From Chthoniobacter flavus Ellin428 (GTDB taxonomy: Bacteria; Verrucomicrobiota; Verrucomicrobiia; Chthoniobacterales; Chthoniobacteraceae), in NCBI RefSeq assembly GCF_000173075.1, contig NZ_ABVL01000001.1:124001-188000 (forward strand): a DNA stretch of 64,000 nt. Reading direction: 5' to 3'. Position numbers and translations under genes: made by a program. The notes under the pieces are model-generated. The model saw nothing but the letters and a program-made list of their open reading frames with translations, had not been told where the DNA came from and ran no database searches. Shown here one piece after another: positions 61,020-64,000 of the stretch. The stretch's first letter is position 1, and the number at the start of each line of letters is the position of its first letter.

Positions 61020-64000
61020 CTAGAAATCCCCCAACGCCTTCAACCGTTGGGCGGAGGCCGGTTGCGCGGTGCCGAGCTCCTGCGCAAAAAGCGAGACGCG
61101 GAATTCCTCGAGCATCCAGCGAAAAGTCTCCTGCTGGGCTTCGGGGACACGACTTTCCCACCTGGCAAAAGGCTCCAGCTGCTTCGCCTTCTCGGCGTCC
61201 TTCGCGGGATTCAACACCGCGCGTTCCGCACGGACTTGCATCGCCCGCAAGTAGCGATGGAGATGCGGCAATTGCGCATGCGGCGTGCGGGCGAGGAAAT
61301 CGCCGGGGACCAATCGCTGGAGGTCCTGATCGAAACCGGGATAGCGCTTCGGCGAAGCGAGGAGCTTTTCCCGCAGATCGAAAAGCTGCCGGACGCGATC
61401 GCCGATTTGATACGTGAGCCCAGGCAATTCGCGGCGCGCAGTTTCCGCCATGGCGAGGAAGCGCGCCTCGGTCAGCGGGAAGACCGGCGTGAGTTGCAAC
61501 ACATGATCGAGCAGGTGCTGATAAGCGGATTTCTGCAGCGCCTCCGGTGTGACAAACGGCGCGGCGGGTTGCAGCTTGGCGCTCATCTGCTGAAGCGCGG
61601 AATGGAAATTGGCCGCCTGCCTGGGCGCATGCGTCGGCAGATGCTTCGCGAGGCCGGCGAGCTCTTTCCACACACGGGTGAGATCCCGCGCGAGGATGAG
61701 CTCGGCCAGCCGCCGCACGCCTTGTCGCGAAGCCTTCTCCGCTTCCTCACGTTGCCGGAAAAGACGCACATCGACCTCCCCTTCCCTCAATGCCAGGCCC
61801 GGATACGCGAGCAACGGCGCCCCGCCCACTTCCTCAACGACGACCGACTCCGGCAGATCGCCGATCGACCAGGTCGTCAGTCCACGCCGTTCCCATTTCC
61901 GCACCGCCTTGTCCCAAGCATCGGTCCGCACGTCGTGTTTCTGGACCTGCGCCTGGATGGCTTCGAGATCGCGACCCGCAGCCACGGTTTTGTTACCGCG
62001 ATCGATGACCTCCACGCGCGGCTGCAAATGGGTCGGCAGGCTCTGCGGCGGCCAATCTTCGGCCCGCACCATGACGCGATATTTGCGGGAAAGAAAGTCC
62101 GCCAGCGCAGTGAGAAAGTCGCCCCGGCCCGGCTGAAACTCCGCCACGATTTCGCGGACTTTCGGCTCCAAGGGCATGAGCGTCTTGCGTACGGTCTTCG
62201 GAAGCGCCCGGAGCAGCACGCCAATTTGTTCCTCCCGCAGGCCGGGGACCATCCATTGGATTTGTCCGGTGGTCAGCTGGCTGGCGACGGGCAACGGCAC
62301 ACGCACAGTCACGCCATCGGCATCCTGGCCGGGCGTGTAGGCGTAGGTCACGGGCAACGCGGTGTTCCCGAGCGAGACCTGATCGGGGAAAAGCTGGCGG
62401 TCGTAGGTGGTGTCGTCCTCCCCGACGAGATCAGTCTCGGTGGCGCAGAGGAAATCGGGCTCACGCGCAATACGGTCGCGCACGAAGCGATTGAGATCGT
62501 GCACCGAAGACACATTGGTGATGCGCTCGGCGTAAAACTGATACATCGCCTCATCGAGATCGTGCGCCCGCCGGCTGCGCACCCGGGTGAGCGCGGTCTC
62601 GATCTTTTCGCGTACCTGGTGATTCTCGCTGAAGAACCGGTGCGGTAGTTTCGCCTCCTCGGCGACGAGCGCGCCGCGGATGAAAAGCTCCGTCGCCTTT
62701 TCCGGTTCGATGCGTCCGAAATCGACGTGCCGCCGCGTGATCTCCAGCCCGCTGATCAACACGCGCTCGAGCACGAGCACGCGCCCGGCTTTCGCGCTCC
62801 AGTACGGCTCGGTATAGCGGAAAGTGCAAAGGTGCCCGCCGAGATCGATGATCCACTCGGGATTGATCCCCGCAACCATGCGCGCAAAAAGCAGCGATGT
62901 CTCCACGATCTCGCCGGCCACGATCCACTGCGGCTGGCGGCTCTTGTCCGCGGGTTTCGCCGGAGCGGCGTTCTTCTTCGGCTTGTCGCGCCGCTCGTAG
63001 AGATTCGAACCCGGGAAGAGCGTGACCAGGCGCTCGCCGGAGGCCTTGTAGACATTGCGCTCCTGGCGAAAAGCGATGTGGCCGAGCAGACCCGCGAGGA
63101 TCGCACGATGAATGGGCGGATAGGCATTTTCCTCGGGCTGCCGATTTCCACCGCGCGCGGGCGCGTCTTCATCCATCGCATCCGCGAGCTGGCGATGGAT
63201 GTCACGCCATTCGCGCATGCGACTCAGCGAGAGAAAACTCGCTTTGCAGAAACGGCGCAACGCATTGCCACTGCCGCGCCCCTCGGCATCCGGCGCCGCG
63301 CGCCAGATATTGAGCAGCGAAAGGAAATCGGAATCGGGATCGGCGAACGCTTTGTGCGCCGTGGCGGCCGCTTCCTTCGCCTCCTCCGGGCGCTCGCGCG
63401 GATCGGGCACGCTGAGCCCAGCGGCGATGATGAGCATTTCCGGCAGCACCTTTTCCTCGCGGGCCTGAAGGAGCATGCGGCCGAGCGTGGGATCGATCGG
63501 CAGCCGGGCAAGCTCGCGGCCGAGCGACGTGAGTTCGTTCGAGTCGTTGAGCGCGCCGAGTTCGTGCAGTAATTGATACCCCGCGCGGATGGCCGCGCTG
63601 ACCGGCGGGTTGATGAACGGGAACGTCTCGATGTCGCCGAGGCGAAAGGCCTTCATCCGCAGGATGACTTCGGCCAGATTCGCTCGCTGGATTTCCGGCT
63701 GGGTGAAACGCGGACGCGCAGAGAAATCGTCCTCGGCATAGAGCCGGATACAGGTGCCATCCTGCACACGGCCCGCGCGGCCGGCGCGCTGGTTGGCGCT
63801 GCTTTGCGAGACGTCTTCCACCGGCAGGCGCTTGGTGCGCGTGCGCGGATTGTAGCGACTCATGCGCGAGAGACCGGCGTCGACGACGTAGCGAATGCGC
63901 GGCAACGTGAGTGAAGTCTCGGCGATATTCGTGGCCACGATCACCCGCCGGCGCGGACTCGGGGCGAAGATCCGCTGCTGTTCCGCCGCGGGCATGCGTC
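61020..64000 (-). CDS. hrpA: ATP-dependent RNA helicase HrpA (DEAH box), 5' part off window
   Basis: At least 990 residues of the C-terminal part; the protein continues beyond the window edge, so helicase motifs I to III are not visible. Present are motif V (VIVATNIAETSLTLPRIRYV) and VI (SANQRAGRAGRVQDG), the HA2/ratchet domain (LGRELARLPIDPTLGRMLLQ), the OB-fold, and the long DUF3418-type C-terminus typical of HrpA (LDEAMYQFYAERITNVSSVH). It probably remodels structured RNA or ribosomes. Confidence 0.93.
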   Translation of the reverse strand, partial: RMPAAEQQRIFAPSPRRRVIVATNIAETSLTLPRIRYVVDAGLSRMSRYNPRTRTKRLPVEDVSQSSANQRAGRAGRVQDGTCIRLYAEDDFSARPRFTQPEIQRANLAEVILRMKAFRLGDIETFPFINPPVSAAIRAGYQLLHELGALNDSNELTSLGRELARLPIDPTLGRMLLQAREEKVLPEMLIIAAGLSVPDPRERPEEAKEAAATAHKAFADPDSDFLSLLNIWRAAPDAEGRGSGNALRRFCKASFLSLSRMREWRDIHRQLADAMDEDAPARGGNRQPEENAYPPIHRAILAGLLGHIAFRQERNVYKASGERLVTLFPGSNLYERRDKPKKNAAPAKPADKSRQPQWIVAGEIVETSLLFARMVAGINPEWIIDLGGHLCTFRYTEPYWSAKAGRVLVLERVLISGLEITRRHVDFGRIEPEKATELFIRGALVAEEAKLPHRFFSENHQVREKIETALTRVRSRRAHDLDEAMYQFYAERITNVSSVHDLNRFVRDRIAREPDFLCATETDLVGEDDTTYDRQLFPDQVSLGNTALPVTYAYTPGQDADGVTVRVPLPVASQLTTGQIQWMVPGLREEQIGVLLRALPKTVRKTLMPLEPKVREIVAEFQPGRGDFLTALADFLSRKYRVMVRAEDWPPQSLPTHLQPRVEVIDRGNKTVAAGRDLEAIQAQVQKHDVRTDAWDKAVRKWERRGLTTWSIGDLPESVVVEEVGGAPLLAYPGLALREGEVDVRLFRQREEAEKASRQGVRRLAELILARDLTRVWKELAGLAKHLPTHAPRQAANFHSALQQMSAKLQPAAPFVTPEALQKSAYQHLLDHVLQLTPVFPLTEARFLAMAETARRELPGLTYQIGDRVRQLFDLREKLLASPKRYPGFDQDLQRLVPGDFLARTPHAQLPHLHRYLRAMQVRAERAVLNPAKDAEKAKQLEPFARWESRVPEAQQETFRWMLEEFRVSLFAQELGTAQPASAQRLKALGDF

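Noticed and set aside
1-64000. CRISPR arrays, insertion sequences, rRNA or tRNA genes
   Set aside because: No regularly spaced direct repeats, transposase genes or recognisable RNA gene cores were seen; the repeats found are inverted and dispersed.

Overview
This 64-kb, GC-rich, densely coded window looks like the chromosome of a free-living Gram-negative bacterium, most likely of the PVC group and probably Verrucomicrobiota. The reasons are the gene families rather than any marker gene (no rRNA or tRNA gene is visible): secreted sulfatase and SGNH esterase, Gfo/Idh/MocA dehydrogenase, PQQ/cytochrome c dehydrogenase, a DUF1552 remnant, a squalene-hopene-type cyclase, large BlaR1-like M56 proteins, and many palindromic intergenic repeats. 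Shine-Dalgarno sites are mostly weak. The placement is inference.

Layout. 0-9 kb: endonuclease III, transaldolase, a TPR protein with a degenerate M50-type membrane domain, a CNT nucleoside transporter, a DUF218 protein, and an exported two-repeat protein followed by a histidine kinase/response regulator pair. 9-18 kb: methyltransferase, GNAT, two small unknowns, then lpdA divergent from pdhA-pdhB-pdhC (a pyruvate dehydrogenase complex); behind it a VapBC-like pair with a broken toxin and a DUF1552 remnant. 18-30 kb: a membrane class III nucleotide cyclase, then a same-strand cluster of exported hydrolases and oxidoreductases that looks like a saccharide-degradation locus and ends in a three-domain TIM-barrel/PQQ/cytochrome c protein. 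30-40 kb: an SPFH (HflKC-like) pair, an exported lipocalin-size protein, a serpin, an exported unknown, an EF-hand protein, a Tat-exported FAD enzyme and D-Tyr-tRNA deacylase. 40-45.5 kb: a BlaI repressor with two palindromic operators, a 1079-residue M56 protease fused to envelope-type domains, and an exported paralogue of its C-terminal half. 45.5-51 kb: a DUF116-prenyl synthase fusion, a Doc-type toxin-antitoxin pair, a prenyltransferase-repeat protein, a DCC protein and a squalene-hopene-type cyclase, suggesting a terpenoid locus. 51-64 kb: a CoaB-like protein, uvrC, exbB-exbD-TPR, comEC, trmB and the 3' part of hrpA, which runs off the window.

Two window-wide themes stand out. First, intergenic spaces carry several families of long, sometimes nested inverted repeats. 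Second, at least eleven single-base insertions or deletions, nearly all in short homopolymers, interrupt otherwise good genes (PIN toxin, DUF1552, cyclase, SGNH esterase, phosphodiesterase, SDR, uvrC, comEC). That pattern fits sequencing or assembly error better than real decay, though decay cannot be excluded for the toxin and the DUF1552 remnant.

The best candidate for an undescribed system is the BlaI/M56 locus at 40.3-45.5 kb, where the beta-lactam sensor of BlaR1 is replaced by secretin-like, STN-like and OstA-like modules.
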